DNA of 64,000 bases from Variovorax atrisoli 110B (GCF_000382045.1 NZ_KB907457.1:1-64000), one strand, 5' to 3'; shown: positions 6,944 to 16,018, counted from the first letter of the stretch. A program made the numbers and translations. Notes: generated by a model not told the origin, from the letters alone.

Positions 6944-7889
6944 ACGGATTTCCCAAGCTGGCATGCTTCCCGTAGACGCGATCGAAGGCCGTCCGCAAAT
7001 GCTCCGCACCAATCTGAGGAAAACCGCCATCAGCGGCAATCAATACTGCTTCCGTCACTAGACGCTTGAACGCGCGCAGGTTGCCAGCAGTAGCTTTCTG
7101 CATCCGCACGGCTTCGTCCTTCTCGGCAAGCAAGCTGAGATCAATTCCCTTGCTCTGTCTCACGAACGCCCTGATGAAACCTTGCCACATGGATCCGGCC
7201 TCAAATGACTGGAGCAAGTGACGCGCGCTGATCCGGCTTGCAAGATGGAGATCCACGCCTGTTAGATCAGCAAGTTCCTCTCCCCCAAAGAGGGCAAGTC
7301 CCAAAGGCACTTCGTCCATCAACTCCCGAAGGCAGTCGGTGACGTTGTTACCTTCCTCGGTACGGATACGCATCCGAGTCTGCAGCAGCAGGTGGTGAGC
7401 CTCATCGACAAACAGCAGACGTGTTCCTTTTTGCTTGAGCGCGTCAATCAATACGTTGCGTTTGACGCCCAGCGTATGCGCGCTGACATTGGGAAAGGGA
7501 TAACGGATCTGGCGCAGCAAACTGCCGACGAGCTGGCCGACCGTCGGCCGCTTGGAAAGCCGAACCGCCAAAGCGCCATGCCCGGTCTCAAATAGGTTGG
7601 AACTCGGCAAGGAGCTACGGAAATACCGGATCAAGGCCGTCTTTCCCGAGCCTGTGGGACCACTCACGACAACTCCCTGTTGTGTCGAGAATTCGCGACT
7701 GAGCTGAAACACGCGATCGCAGCTAGCCAAGATGTCCTTGAAGCCGGGGTGACTGACCATGATGCGATCAACCGGTATCGCGGTCGCCAGGGCGTACGAC
7801 GAGTAGGTGAAAAGCCGCCTTGCGATGGTCTGCCGCTCTTCTTCGTCCGGCCAATCGACATCACTTTCGTCGTTGCCGCGCGCGCTCAT
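6933..7889 (-). CDS. tnsC: TnsC-like AAA+ ATPase of a Tn7-like transposon
   Basis: 318 residues. Walker A is GPTGSGKT (77-84) and Walker B is RLLFVDEAH (around 156-164), with arginine-rich sensor regions further on (HLASRISARHLL). TnsC/TniB proteins polymerise on target DNA and pass the signal from TniQ to the transposase. The start overlaps the tnsB stop by 4 bases and the end overlaps tniQ by 11, so the genes are translationally coupled. The length is typical for the shorter Tn6022/Tn5053-like TniB group and well short of Tn7 TnsC (about 555). Confidence 0.92.
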   Translation of the reverse strand: MSARGNDESDVDWPDEEERQTIARRLFTYSSYALATAIPVDRIMVSHPGFKDILASCDRVFQLSREFSTQQGVVVSGPTGSGKTALIRYFRSSLPSSNLFETGHGALAVRLSKRPTVGQLVGSLLRQIRYPFPNVSAHTLGVKRNVLIDALKQKGTRLLFVDEAHHLLLQTRMRIRTEEGNNVTDCLRELMDEVPLGLALFGGEELADLTGVDLHLASRISARHLLQSFEAGSMWQGFIRAFVRQSKGIDLSLLAEKDEAVRMQKATAGNLRAFKRLVTEAVLIAADGGFPQIGAEHLRTAFDRVYGKHASLGNPYAE

Positions 7890-9847
7890 CGGGCCTCCAG
7901 GTCGAAAGCCTCGAACTCCGGGATCTCGCTTTCTGTCGTGATGTTCTCCACGGGGGGAGGCGCTTGCTGCGGTTCGGTGGGGCAGGATTTCGTGGGTTGC
8001 GGAAGTCCCACTGAAGTGACCCCTGCTGCGCGAGCAGCCAACAACGAACTCTTTCGGCTCTTAGGCCGGGTCGCATCCATCCAATGATCGTGGAGCCGCA
8101 TTCGCGCCTCCCAAAGATCGTCCACCGTCCCTTTGGTACGTAGAACCTCGCGCTCGAATCGCCGAATCGTCCGGTGCTGATTCAACGAGAGCCCGTTCGC
8201 ATAATCGGTGCGGCGAGACGGACTTTTCACCCATTCGGTCAAGCGCTTGGGATGCTGGATGTACAGATGGCTCATGTCGTCGGGATCCATCTTGCACAGC
8301 GTCTTGAAGGGCTTGTCGAATTCGTTCCGCCACGGCTTCAACTCATCCGACCCGTAAGGAACACCTTCGAAAATCACACCGCCTTGAGAGACCGTGTAGT
8401 GCTTCGAATGTCCAGTAATGAGACGCAAGTTCTCCATGCTTCCTGGGTAGACAGCCGGCGGACAGCGCTCCAACCCTTGTTGGAAGAGATCCAAGGGCCT
8501 CGCCAGCTTTTGCTCGTTGACTTTCAGGGGATGCACCTCTGCGACAAACATCGTGAGCCCTTTGACAAGGTCATCGAAGCTGATCAGGGCATCCTTGTAA
8601 GGATCGATTCGAGCCACATTGGCGATCTTCCGATGCACCCGTCCACGCGCCAGCGTCAGGAAGTCGAGCTCGCCGAAAAAACGTTCGACGTGTGGCTTCA
8701 ACCATGGAGTACGTACCCTGCAATAGGTCACGTCGATCCCGAGCTCCCAGGACATTCGCTTGAAGGCGTTGGAATGAAACTCAAGCCCGTTGTCCAGGAC
8801 CCATTCATCCGCCAGTCCGTAGGACAGCCAGGGATGCGTCAAGCCAAGTCCTTTCGTCAGCTCGTCTTTCGGCAGGACCGAACTACGCAGCACACCTGAA
8901 ACGCTGCTCACGCCGGGGCCATAAAAGCTGAGATAGAAGCCGAGCACGTAGTACGAATAGGCATCGAGCGCAACTGTCAACAGTGGTCGTCCAAGCGGCA
9001 ACCCCGTGCGAGGGCAAACGACAACGTAGTTCAGCGGGGTGTGGTCCACTTCGACTCGCTGAAGGGGATACGCAGCACCAGCACCATCGATGCTCGTTCG
9101 ACAGACCATCCGCGCTCGCCCATCGCCGTCGCGCGCTGCAATACGGCGATATGCGTCGATGTCTTTGACCCGCCGTGAAAGGGTCGTGAAACTGACCGTC
9201 GCTTCTGCTTCCTGCAGCTGCCCATTGCCCACAGCGACCTTCAACTCCCGCCTCAGGCAGTCGTGCGCATGTCGCAGCGAGTGACGATCTCGGGTGAGAT
9301 AGTTTGCCTCGAGCGTTTCCACGATGAGTTTCTCCACAATCCCGGGGAGGCGACGCTGACTGACTCGAGCCTTGGTCAGGCTCACCAGTGCAACGGGATT
9401 CAGCTCTGCCTTTTCATACGCGCGGATCCAGCGCATGACCGCTGACGCTGAAGGCGGGGAAGCGTCTGCGCTGGACTCTGCAACGTGGCGAATGACCCTG
9501 GCGATGCGGGAGCGCTGACCTCGGCTCACGTGCGCGGCCCGAATGGCGTGAACATAGCGAAGTCGATACTCGATTTGCTGCTGCCACTCCAGCTTGAGGG
9601 CTGACACATCGATCAGTGCAGGCCATCTTTTTTCTTCCGCCTGGCTTGTATCGGCGCTCGCCGGATCAAAGACGACCTTCAGGCGGCCACTCCAGACCCG
9701 TCGAACCAACTCGGCCTCACGCATGTTCTGAACTCGACGCGTCAGCACCTCCTCCAGCTGGACAACCCCGTCGGGCAGCACCCGGACGAGTTCCAGGCTA
9801 CGTTCACCACAACGCAGTGCCAAACCAACTCTCAAGGCGAAATTCAT
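7886..9847 (-). CDS. tnsB: TnsB-like DDE transposase (RNase H fold)
   Basis: 653 residues. The catalytic triad is visible: D268 in QRVEVDHTPL, D352 in EWVLDNGLEF and E388 in WLKPHVERFFGEL, with 35 residues between the last two, as expected for this family. Helix-turn-helix DNA-binding regions precede the core (about residues 100-230) and a Mu-type C-terminal barrel follows. It binds the transposon ends, joins 3' ends to target DNA and should be recruited by TnsC. The start overlaps the tnsA stop by 44 bases. All catalytic residues are intact, so activity is expected. Confidence 0.95.
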   Translation of the reverse strand: MNFALRVGLALRCGERSLELVRVLPDGVVQLEEVLTRRVQNMREAELVRRVWSGRLKVVFDPASADTSQAEEKRWPALIDVSALKLEWQQQIEYRLRYVHAIRAAHVSRGQRSRIARVIRHVAESSADASPPSASAVMRWIRAYEKAELNPVALVSLTKARVSQRRLPGIVEKLIVETLEANYLTRDRHSLRHAHDCLRRELKVAVGNGQLQEAEATVSFTTLSRRVKDIDAYRRIAARDGDGRARMVCRTSIDGAGAAYPLQRVEVDHTPLNYVVVCPRTGLPLGRPLLTVALDAYSYYVLGFYLSFYGPGVSSVSGVLRSSVLPKDELTKGLGLTHPWLSYGLADEWVLDNGLEFHSNAFKRMSWELGIDVTYCRVRTPWLKPHVERFFGELDFLTLARGRVHRKIANVARIDPYKDALISFDDLVKGLTMFVAEVHPLKVNEQKLARPLDLFQQGLERCPPAVYPGSMENLRLITGHSKHYTVSQGGVIFEGVPYGSDELKPWRNEFDKPFKTLCKMDPDDMSHLYIQHPKRLTEWVKSPSRRTDYANGLSLNQHRTIRRFEREVLRTKGTVDDLWEARMRLHDHWMDATRPKSRKSSLLAARAAGVTSVGLPQPTKSCPTEPQQAPPPVENITTESEIPEFEAFDLEAR

Positions 9848-10484
9848 GTGAAGCCTCCAAAGGATTCAATGGAAAGACAAGACTGGAGTCGTCTATGGCA
9901 AGCGACCTGGAAACCCGCATCGCACGCGCTGCGATCAGATGCAGGACATCGGCGCGCGATGCGGCGCTTCGTTTCGCCAGCGACCCGATTGCCAAGCCGC
10001 GTGGACATTCGCCCACGCAGGCTAGGAGACGAAGACGAGTCGCCGGGTCGATTCCGGATTTGCGGTAACGCAGAACAAGGGCCGCTCGCTCGTGCGCCTT
10101 GGCACGCCGAATCGCCCCCTCGTCCAGTACCAGGAAATCTGCTTGGTGTGTTTTCAGTTCGGCACGTGCATAGTCAAAAGCGCCTCGATAACGCTCAACG
10201 CGCGCTCCCAGCTTGACCTCGACGACGACACGGCTTCCGTCGGCGTACGTCGCCAGGAAATCCGGGGTGAACCGAGAGCCTGAGGGTTGTTTGAGCTGGA
10301 AAGGCTGATGCCGCAGTCGAACGATGCTCGGGCAGAGCGCGGCGCGCAGTACGAAGTCACGTTCAAGGGAAGACTCGCATTCCACCGGTTCTTCGAAGAT
10401 GCCCGGCAAATTCAGCCGGCGCACGGTTCGAATAGGCGAACGCGAGACCACCCTGCGCGCGGGCGCAGGGAAATCAAAATCCAT
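9804..10484 (-). CDS. tnsA: TnsA-like PD-(D/E)XK endonuclease
   Basis: 226 residues from the ATG at 10484; an in-frame start at 10598 would add a basic, low-similarity leader running through a hairpin and is rejected. The nuclease core is complete: CESSLERDFVLRAAL (E41), RFTPDF (D75) and VVVEVKLG (E89-x-K91). A helical C-terminal domain follows (about 130-226). TnsA cuts the 5' ends of the element so that, with TnsB, it moves by cut-and-paste; its presence separates this element from Tn5053/Tn402-type transposons, which lack it. First of the coupled tnsA-tnsB-tnsC-tniQ-tniQ series. Confidence 0.93.
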   Translation of the reverse strand: MDFDFPAPARRVVSRSPIRTVRRLNLPGIFEEPVECESSLERDFVLRAALCPSIVRLRHQPFQLKQPSGSRFTPDFLATYADGSRVVVEVKLGARVERYRGAFDYARAELKTHQADFLVLDEGAIRRAKAHERAALVLRYRKSGIDPATRLRLLACVGECPRGLAIGSLAKRSAASRADVLHLIAARAMRVSRSLAIDDSSLVFPLNPLEASHEFRLESWFGTALW

Positions 10485-10560
10485 GGAGTTCTCCAGGCAA
10501 AAGAAGACCATCTCGACCTTCAAAAAAGTCGAGGCGATTCTTGACAGGGGAGCTTCGCCG

Positions 10561-10639
10561 GAAGAAACTGTGGTTGCCGACCGTTGTAGTTTCTTCAACG
10601 GGGGAAGCGCCGCCAGCCGAAAGGTTGAGCGGCGTTTTT
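10561..10639. other. two stem-loops between the HTH gene and tnsA
   Basis: A perfect 9-bp inverted repeat (GAAGAAACT at 10561-10569, AGTTTCTTC at 10588-10596) is followed by a G+C stem (CGCCGC at 10608-10613, GCGGCG at 10629-10634) with TTTTT on its plus-strand side. The second looks like an intrinsic terminator for plus-strand transcripts, that is, antisense to the tns operon. The first could be a regulatory site or attenuator in the tns leader. Roles are inferred. Confidence 0.45.
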
Positions 10640-10641
10640 CT

Positions 10642-10929
10642 TTACATGGCTACCTCCTCGTTTTTGCGGGAGCCGCGGGGTTCTTCGGACTCAGTCCGTG
10701 TGTGGGCCGCACGCTCAGCTGACAGTTCGAGCATGTCAGCGATCTCTTCAGTCCAAGCAAAAATTCCTCGCCGTCCCGGAAGATTGAACGCCAGGAATGG
10801 GAGCAGCCCGCGGCCGTGCGCCGCATTGAGCGAGGTTGTCGATCGATAGTGCAGCACCTTGCAAAGGGCGACAGCATCCATCACAGGGCCAAATTCAGAC
10901 CACAGTCGCTGTTTTAAGCTCGTATGCAT
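10642..10929 (-). CDS. small AlpA/MerR-like helix-turn-helix protein upstream of tnsA
   Basis: 95 residues. The core VALCKVLHYRSTTSLNAAHG followed by RGLLPFLAFNLPGRRGIFAW has the layout of AlpA/excisionase-type DNA-binding proteins: a choice helix, a recognition helix containing RGLLP, and a wing ending in a GRRG turn and an aromatic residue. A charged tail follows. It precedes tnsA on the same strand with two stem-loops between, so it is probably the first gene of the transposition operon. It could repress that operon or assist end binding, by analogy with small regulators of mobile elements. No known symbol fits. Confidence 0.65.
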   Translation of the reverse strand: MHTSLKQRLWSEFGPVMDAVALCKVLHYRSTTSLNAAHGRGLLPFLAFNLPGRRGIFAWTEEIADMLELSAERAAHTRTESEEPRGSRKNEEVAM

Positions 10930-11156
10930 GATTCAACCTGGGAATCAAAGATCGAGGGAGTTTTCCTTTCCTTGAATGTTCTCTCAAAATTTCTAGGCTG
11001 TCCATGTGATTTGGGCCTAATTTGAGGCATCTACCGGCATGCTGAATATTGGGGCCTTCGGCCACAAAGCTCAAAAAACCACTTTTTCAACGGATATATC
11101 GAATTTGGATTATTTTTTCCAACGAATCTCATCGTATATATCAAAAAATTTAGCCG
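10930..11156. other. AT-rich region expected to hold the tnsA-proximal transposon end
   Basis: No gene seen. The stretch is much richer in A+T than its surroundings. It contains two similar sites at 11083-11104 and 11113-11137 (TTTTTC, then AACG, then AT, then ATCG) and a pair of AGGCCC-type words on the minus strand about 40 bp apart. Tn7-like ends carry several TnsB-binding repeats and terminate in TGT/ACA; one ACA occurs near 11064-11066 (minus strand TGTGGCCGAAGG). The exact end and any target duplication cannot be fixed without the other end. Confidence 0.4.
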
Positions 11157-11519
11157 CTAAACTGAATGCCACGAAAGGCCCTCGAAAATCGCATGGCCCA
11201 TTTCGCTGAGTAAGTTGATAGAAACGCCCGAGGTGGCCAGGAATGGCCGGCCGTGCGTGGGTGATGACACTTGCGGATCGATCGATAAGCAGCGATTGCC
11301 GTCGATCCCGGATAAGACGTCGACGGCAGCCTGGTCAGAAGCGGAGGTTGACGCTCGAATCTCGAAAGATGGCTGAAGACTGATTGCGATCACGCCCCTG
11401 GGGCCGCTTTGCGATAGACCAAGCTTCCAGTGAGCGTCAAAGGCTCTGGGTCGGTTGGCCTCTGAAGCGGCTGGCGCAGCGAACCAAGCTGGGAGAATAG
11501 AACGGATACTTGGTGACAT
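11157..11519 (-). CDS. hypothetical ORF upstream of and divergent from gajA (doubtful)
   Basis: A 120-codon open frame (begins MSPSIRSILPAWFAAPAASE) with a plausible mixed composition and a middle part FDAHWKLGLSQSGPRG that looks strand-like. It starts only 24 bases from gajA and faces the other way, so the gajA promoter must lie inside it, which argues against it. No good ribosome binding site and no recognised family. It may be a remnant cut by the transposon end. Confidence 0.3.
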   Translation of the reverse strand: MSPSIRSILPAWFAAPAASEANRPRAFDAHWKLGLSQSGPRGVIAISLQPSFEIRASTSASDQAAVDVLSGIDGNRCLSIDPQVSSPTHGRPFLATSGVSINLLSEMGHAIFEGLSWHSV

Positions 11520-11543
11520 AGTGCATGCGACCTTGGGAGGGAC

Positions 11544-13274
11544 ATGGCGCGCATCCGACGGCTGGAAATCCGCAACTTCCGCTCGATCAAGTCGCTCGAT
11601 TGGGCGCCTTCACCCGGCATCAATTGCCTCATTGGTCCAGGCGACAGTGGCAAGTCGACCATTCTTGACGCCATTGATCTATGTTTGGGCACGCGGCGCA
11701 GCATTGCGATCGCCGACACTGACTTCTATGGGCTTGTCGTCACCGAGCCCATCGTAATCACAGTGACGCTGGGTGGCCTGTCCGACGAGCTATTAAGTCT
11801 GGAGGCCTACGGCGAGTTTCTGCGAGGGCATGACGCAATGACGGGACAGATCGAGCCGGAACCAAGGGCCGACATCGAGACTGCATTGACGCTACGCCTC
11901 GAGATCGGCGCTGACCTGGAACCGTCGTGGCTGCTGTACTCGGAGAGGGCGCAAGAGCAAGGTCTGGAACGTGGGCTCGCCTGGAAACATCGCGCCGCGC
12001 TGGCGCCGGCGCGCATCGGCAACTACGCCAGCGCTCACCTGTCCTGGAGCCGCAGCTCTGTGCTCAACCGGCTGACTGATGAACGCCCCGATCTCGGCGC
12101 CGAGCTGGCTCGTGCAGCACGGGACGCGAGGACAGGGTTCGGCAACCAGGCGGGAGCCCAACTGGCCGAGACCCTCCAGGTCGTGACGCGTACCGCCACC
12201 ACCCTGGGCGTGCCCGTCGGCCAGGCCCAGGCGATGCTAGACGCGCACGCGGTTTCCATCGGAGATGGTGCGATCGCGCTGCACAGCGAGATCGGCATCC
12301 CACTGCGCTCGCTGGGTACGGGATCTGCACGCCTGCTGATGGCGGGGCTGCAGCGAGAGGCCGCTCAAGCGGCGACCATCGCCCTCGTGGACGAAGTCGA
12401 GTTTGGTCTGGAGCCCCATCGGCTCAAGCGCCTGCTCGATTCCCTGGGAGCCAAGGACGCAAACCTGCCCCTGCAGGCATTCATGACGACGCACTCACCG
12501 GTTGCGCTGCGCGAGCTCTCCGGCAACCAGCTGTTCATCGTCCGGCGCGAGGGTGATGGCCACGTTGTGCGCCCTACGGGCGCGACCGATCAGGTGCAAA
12601 GCATCCTGCGCACAGACCCAGAGGCTTTCCTTGCGAAGTCGATCCTGGTCTGCGAAGGGGCCAGCGAGATCGGACTGGCACGAGGCCTCGACCAATACGG
12701 CGTGGAGGATCACAACCGGACGTCGTTCTTCGCGCTCGGCGGCGCGTACGTCAACGCAGGCGGCAGCACACCGGACCAGTGTCTGGAGAAGGCGCTCGTC
12801 TTGCGCCGGCTAGGCTACAACGTGACTGCCTTCATTGATGCAGACAAACCGCCGACATCGGCGCTCCTTACGACGCTTGCCACCGAGGGCATCGGCCTCC
12901 TCACTTGGCGGGCGGGCCGCGCGTTGGAGGATGAACTGTTCATCAGCATGGCGGACGCAGCGATAGATTCCCTGCTCGGCTACGCTATCGAACGCATTGG
13001 CCGAGATGATGTGGCCGAGCATATTCGGTCCAAATCCGAAGGTCAGCAGACCCTCGAAGCCATCGAGGCTGAGAGAGCAGCGCTGGGCAGCTATTCGCCA
13101 GCGACACGAGAGCTCCTGGGGCGTGCGGCGCGGGTCAGCAAGAGCGGCTGGTTTAAGTCCGTTTCTGCCTATCAGCACGTCGGCCGCAGGATCGTGGGAC
13201 CGCAGTGCAACAGCTCGGAGGCCGGATTCCTCGACGTGCTGAACCGGCTGTGGGCATGGACCCATGCCGCCTGA
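11544..13274 (+). CDS. gajA: Gabija anti-phage protein GajA (OLD-family ATPase/TOPRIM nuclease)
   Basis: 576 residues. N-terminal ABC-type ATPase: RIRRLEIRNFRSIKSL, Walker A GPGDSGKS (31-38), signature-like GTGSARLL (258-265), Walker B IALVDEVEFGLEPHR (279-293) and H-loop TTHSP (315-319). A C-terminal TOPRIM domain has ILVCEGASE (E371) and AFIDADK (D432, D434), the metal ligands for nicking. In Gabija, GajA forms a nuclease tetramer controlled by nucleotide levels and works with GajB. GGGAGG lies just before the ATG and the end overlaps gajB by 11 bases, so the two genes are coupled. The length matches known GajA (about 580). Confidence 0.9.
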   Translation: MARIRRLEIRNFRSIKSLDWAPSPGINCLIGPGDSGKSTILDAIDLCLGTRRSIAIADTDFYGLVVTEPIVITVTLGGLSDELLSLEAYGEFLRGHDAMTGQIEPEPRADIETALTLRLEIGADLEPSWLLYSERAQEQGLERGLAWKHRAALAPARIGNYASAHLSWSRSSVLNRLTDERPDLGAELARAARDARTGFGNQAGAQLAETLQVVTRTATTLGVPVGQAQAMLDAHAVSIGDGAIALHSEIGIPLRSLGTGSARLLMAGLQREAAQAATIALVDEVEFGLEPHRLKRLLDSLGAKDANLPLQAFMTTHSPVALRELSGNQLFIVRREGDGHVVRPTGATDQVQSILRTDPEAFLAKSILVCEGASEIGLARGLDQYGVEDHNRTSFFALGGAYVNAGGSTPDQCLEKALVLRRLGYNVTAFIDADKPPTSALLTTLATEGIGLLTWRAGRALEDELFISMADAAIDSLLGYAIERIGRDDVAEHIRSKSEGQQTLEAIEAERAALGSYSPATRELLGRAARVSKSGWFKSVSAYQHVGRRIVGPQCNSSEAGFLDVLNRLWAWTHAA

Positions 13275-14691
13275 GCTCGACCTGACCGCGGTCGCTCGCG
13301 GGTCGGTTACAGCCCCGGCCGGTTGCGGCAAGACGCAGCTCATCGCCGATACCTTAGCGGCGCATACCGGCAGCAAGCCCATCCTGGTCTTGACCCACAC
13401 CAACGCCGGTGTCGCGGCATTGCGGGCTCGCATGGCCAGAGCGGCCATCCCCAGCTCGGCCTATCGGATCTCGACGATCGACGGCTTCGCGATGCGACTC
13501 GCTGGGAAGTTTCCGCTGCGTAGTGGCCTTCCTGCCCAAACGCTGGAACTCGCCAATCCGGGCCAGGACTATCCGGCGATTCGAGAAGCAGCGGCCACCC
13601 TGCTGCAGGCTGGACACATCAACGCGCCGCTCCGGGCTACCTACGCAAGGCTCCTAGTCGATGAATACCAGGACTGCAATGCGGCGCAACATCGCCTTGT
13701 AGCCTGGGCTGCGCAGACGCTGCCGACGTGCGTGCTCGGTGATCCCATGCAGGCAATCTTCGGGTTCGGCGGCAATCCCCTGGTCAACTGGCAAGTCGAT
13801 GTCGAGGCGCAGTTTCCCTCAATCGGCATGCTGCAGACACCTTGGCGCTGGCGGCTGGCTGGCACTGAGCAGTTGGGGCAATGGCTGCTGAACGCGCGGG
13901 CGCTGCTTCAAGCCGGACAGCCCGTAGACCTGCGGGGAGCGCCGCCTGAAGTGCAATGGGTGCAACTGGCCGCGGCGACGGCCGAAGAGCAGCGTCGGGC
14001 CGCCGCAAGGACGCGCGGGCGCAACGCGCAGGACAGCGTGCTCATCATCGGCGACGCGATGAATGTTCGCGGGCGCTACCAGCTGACCAGCCAGACTCCT
14101 GGCGCGACGGTTGTGGAGCGCGTCGATCTCGTGGAACTCATCCAGTTCGCACGAGTCTTTGACCCTTCTGGCGCCAATCCGCTGAGGCAAGTGGTCGAGT
14201 TTGCCGCGAGCCTAATGACTGGCGTGGGGGCGGCCGGGCTAATGGAGCGCGTGCGCGTTCTGCAGCATGGCAGGCCTCGCAATCCACCGACGCCGATCGA
14301 GGCTGCAGCCTTGGCGTTTGCTCAAGGTCCCAGCGTCGCGGAGGCTTCTCGTTTGCTGCAGGCCTTCGCTCGGCAGCCGGGCACTCATGTGTATCGCCCC
14401 GAAGTGCTGCGCTGCTGCCAAGCTGCCATGCAGGTCGCCGCTCGTGGGACTGGCACGTTTCACGCAGCAGCACTTGAAGCGCGCGAGCGTCAACGTCATA
14501 TGAGCCGGCCGGTTGCTCGACGAGCAGTTGGCAGCACCTTGTTGCTCAAAGGACTGGAGGCCGATGTTGCGGTTGTACTTGAGCCACAAGCAATGACGGC
14601 TTCACACCTGTATGTTGCGTTGACACGAGGCGCACGGCAAATCGTGGTTTGCTCGCCCACCAGCATGCTTATGCCACGCCCGGGCACTTAA
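13264..14691 (+). CDS. gajB: Gabija anti-phage protein GajB (UvrD-like helicase)
   Basis: 475 residues. Superfamily 1 helicase motifs are in order: motif I APAGCGKT (17-24), Ia VLTHTNAGV, II LLVDEYQDC (131-137), III LGDPMQAIFGF, IV-like LQTPWRW, V TLLLKGLEADVAVVLEP and VI HLYVALTRGARQIVV. The protein is shorter than housekeeping UvrD (about 720) because inserted subdomains 1B/2B are reduced, which is typical of GajB. It is thought to sense or process DNA termini and activate GajA. It is coupled to gajA by overlap and is the only other gene of the operon. Confidence 0.9.
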   Translation: MPPELDLTAVARGSVTAPAGCGKTQLIADTLAAHTGSKPILVLTHTNAGVAALRARMARAAIPSSAYRISTIDGFAMRLAGKFPLRSGLPAQTLELANPGQDYPAIREAAATLLQAGHINAPLRATYARLLVDEYQDCNAAQHRLVAWAAQTLPTCVLGDPMQAIFGFGGNPLVNWQVDVEAQFPSIGMLQTPWRWRLAGTEQLGQWLLNARALLQAGQPVDLRGAPPEVQWVQLAAATAEEQRRAAARTRGRNAQDSVLIIGDAMNVRGRYQLTSQTPGATVVERVDLVELIQFARVFDPSGANPLRQVVEFAASLMTGVGAAGLMERVRVLQHGRPRNPPTPIEAAALAFAQGPSVAEASRLLQAFARQPGTHVYRPEVLRCCQAAMQVAARGTGTFHAAALEARERQRHMSRPVARRAVGSTLLLKGLEADVAVVLEPQAMTASHLYVALTRGARQIVVCSPTSMLMPRPGT

Positions 14692-14719
14692 AGCCGCGGG
14701 CACCTTTTTCGCACTGGAT

Positions 14720-15889
14720 CTATTCGGCGTCGGTGTCGTCCCATTCCCCGATGTCATCGGACTCTTCATCGTCCCAGCCGCCGAAGGGCCTGATCAAGCC
14801 GGATTTGTAGAGCCCCGCTTCATAAGTGCGCGTCTTCAGACCCTCCAGAGCATTCCGCATGCCGATCACAGTACCAATGATATGCAGCTTGCCCCCGTCC
14901 CCACGCTTTAACGTCTTGACCTGGACGAGGCTACCGATGTCTTGTGCGCCACGCAGCCAACCAGTCCACGCCGAATTGGAGGTTGCCTCTCGGCGGTCGA
15001 AGTCGAAAGTGACCTCCACGCGGTTGGCTGATCGCCGCGCGCGGACAGCCTGCATGTTCGCTGGCGCTTGCAGAATGTCTTCGAAGATGTGGCGCCCCTG
15101 AACATAGATAAGGTCGCCCGGCAGCACGGCCGCCTTCAAGGGCCCACGATCCAGATCGTCGGAAATGTTCCTGACGGCCGTACAGCTGAGCACCTCATAG
15201 AGCATCGCCTTGGCGTACCGGTAGAGTGCCATGCGATGCGATCCGTCGTAGATGTAGCCGCCGTCTGGCGCTGTCGCCGTGATGTCGCCGTCCTCGTTGC
15301 ACACGCCGGCGCGCTCGGCCTGAACTCGCCCCGGCAAGCCGGCAAGATCGACACCGTTTGCACGTGCAAGCTCGGCTAGGCGCAGGTGATTGAAGTAGTT
15401 CCACTGATCGGACTGCAGCTGCGTGCCCATCTGGATCGCTTGTGCGTCGTCTCGCCCAGCCTGTTCTTCCCAACGCCGCTTGAAGTCGCGCAGCCGAGCT
15501 GCGGTCAGTGAGATCTGTAGATCGCGCGTCGAGTGGGCTTCACCGTGGTGCTCTGCGCACAATACGGCCAGGTTCCCCGCCGTGTGGTCATGAGTCTTCG
15601 CCCAAGGCTCGATGTGGTGGACGATGACTGGCCGACCTGGAATGCGGCAGACACAGCAGGCCCAACGGTTTGCATACAGTACCTGATTCAGGATATCGGA
15701 TGGGATCGCGGGCCTGGCCCCGGCGCGCAGATTTCTCATGACCGTCTCGGAAATGCCCAGCGCGCTCAGTTCCGCATTGGTCGCGGTTTGGAGCTTGGCA
15801 GCAGTCCAACCGCGCGCGCGCAAGTGAGCAGCCTGGTCGCTTGGCATGCCCCGCGCGACCAGCGCAATCTCGGTCCGGTTTCCATTCAT
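14720..15889 (-). CDS. HNH endonuclease-domain protein
   Basis: 389 residues from the ATG at 15889; an upstream in-frame start at 16279 would run 260 bases into the divergent gene. The N-terminal 60 residues (LRARGWTAAKLQTATNAELS, then ALGISETVMRNL) look like a helix-hairpin-helix or SAM-like DNA-binding unit. The HNH motif follows: RWACCVCR (C78-C81), VIVHHIEPWAK (H91-H92), AGNLAVLC (N106, C111) and EHHGEAH (H114-H119), complete with zinc ligands. The C-terminal 250 residues contain IYDGSHRMALYRYAK and an acidic tail, family unknown. It is divergent from a HEPN-type gene across 129 bases, suggesting a paired defence module. Confidence 0.8.
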   Translation of the reverse strand: MNGNRTEIALVARGMPSDQAAHLRARGWTAAKLQTATNAELSALGISETVMRNLRAGARPAIPSDILNQVLYANRWACCVCRIPGRPVIVHHIEPWAKTHDHTAGNLAVLCAEHHGEAHSTRDLQISLTAARLRDFKRRWEEQAGRDDAQAIQMGTQLQSDQWNYFNHLRLAELARANGVDLAGLPGRVQAERAGVCNEDGDITATAPDGGYIYDGSHRMALYRYAKAMLYEVLSCTAVRNISDDLDRGPLKAAVLPGDLIYVQGRHIFEDILQAPANMQAVRARRSANRVEVTFDFDRREATSNSAWTGWLRGAQDIGSLVQVKTLKRGDGGKLHIIGTVIGMRNALEGLKTRTYEAGLYKSGLIRPFGGWDDEESDDIGEWDDTDAE

Positions 15890-16018
15890 CCTGATAACTA
15901 TATGAGAGCAGTCGGCCAGATGCCAGCCACGCTGGGCATCCGCACGAGGGACAGCCTTCGACGCGTCAATTCCAACCAAGCTGTGCGGTATGCTCGAACA
16001 AACAAGTAGGGAGGAAGC

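Noticed and set aside
5065-10929. CRISPR-associated transposon
   Set aside because: No Cas gene and no repeat-spacer array occur anywhere in the window.
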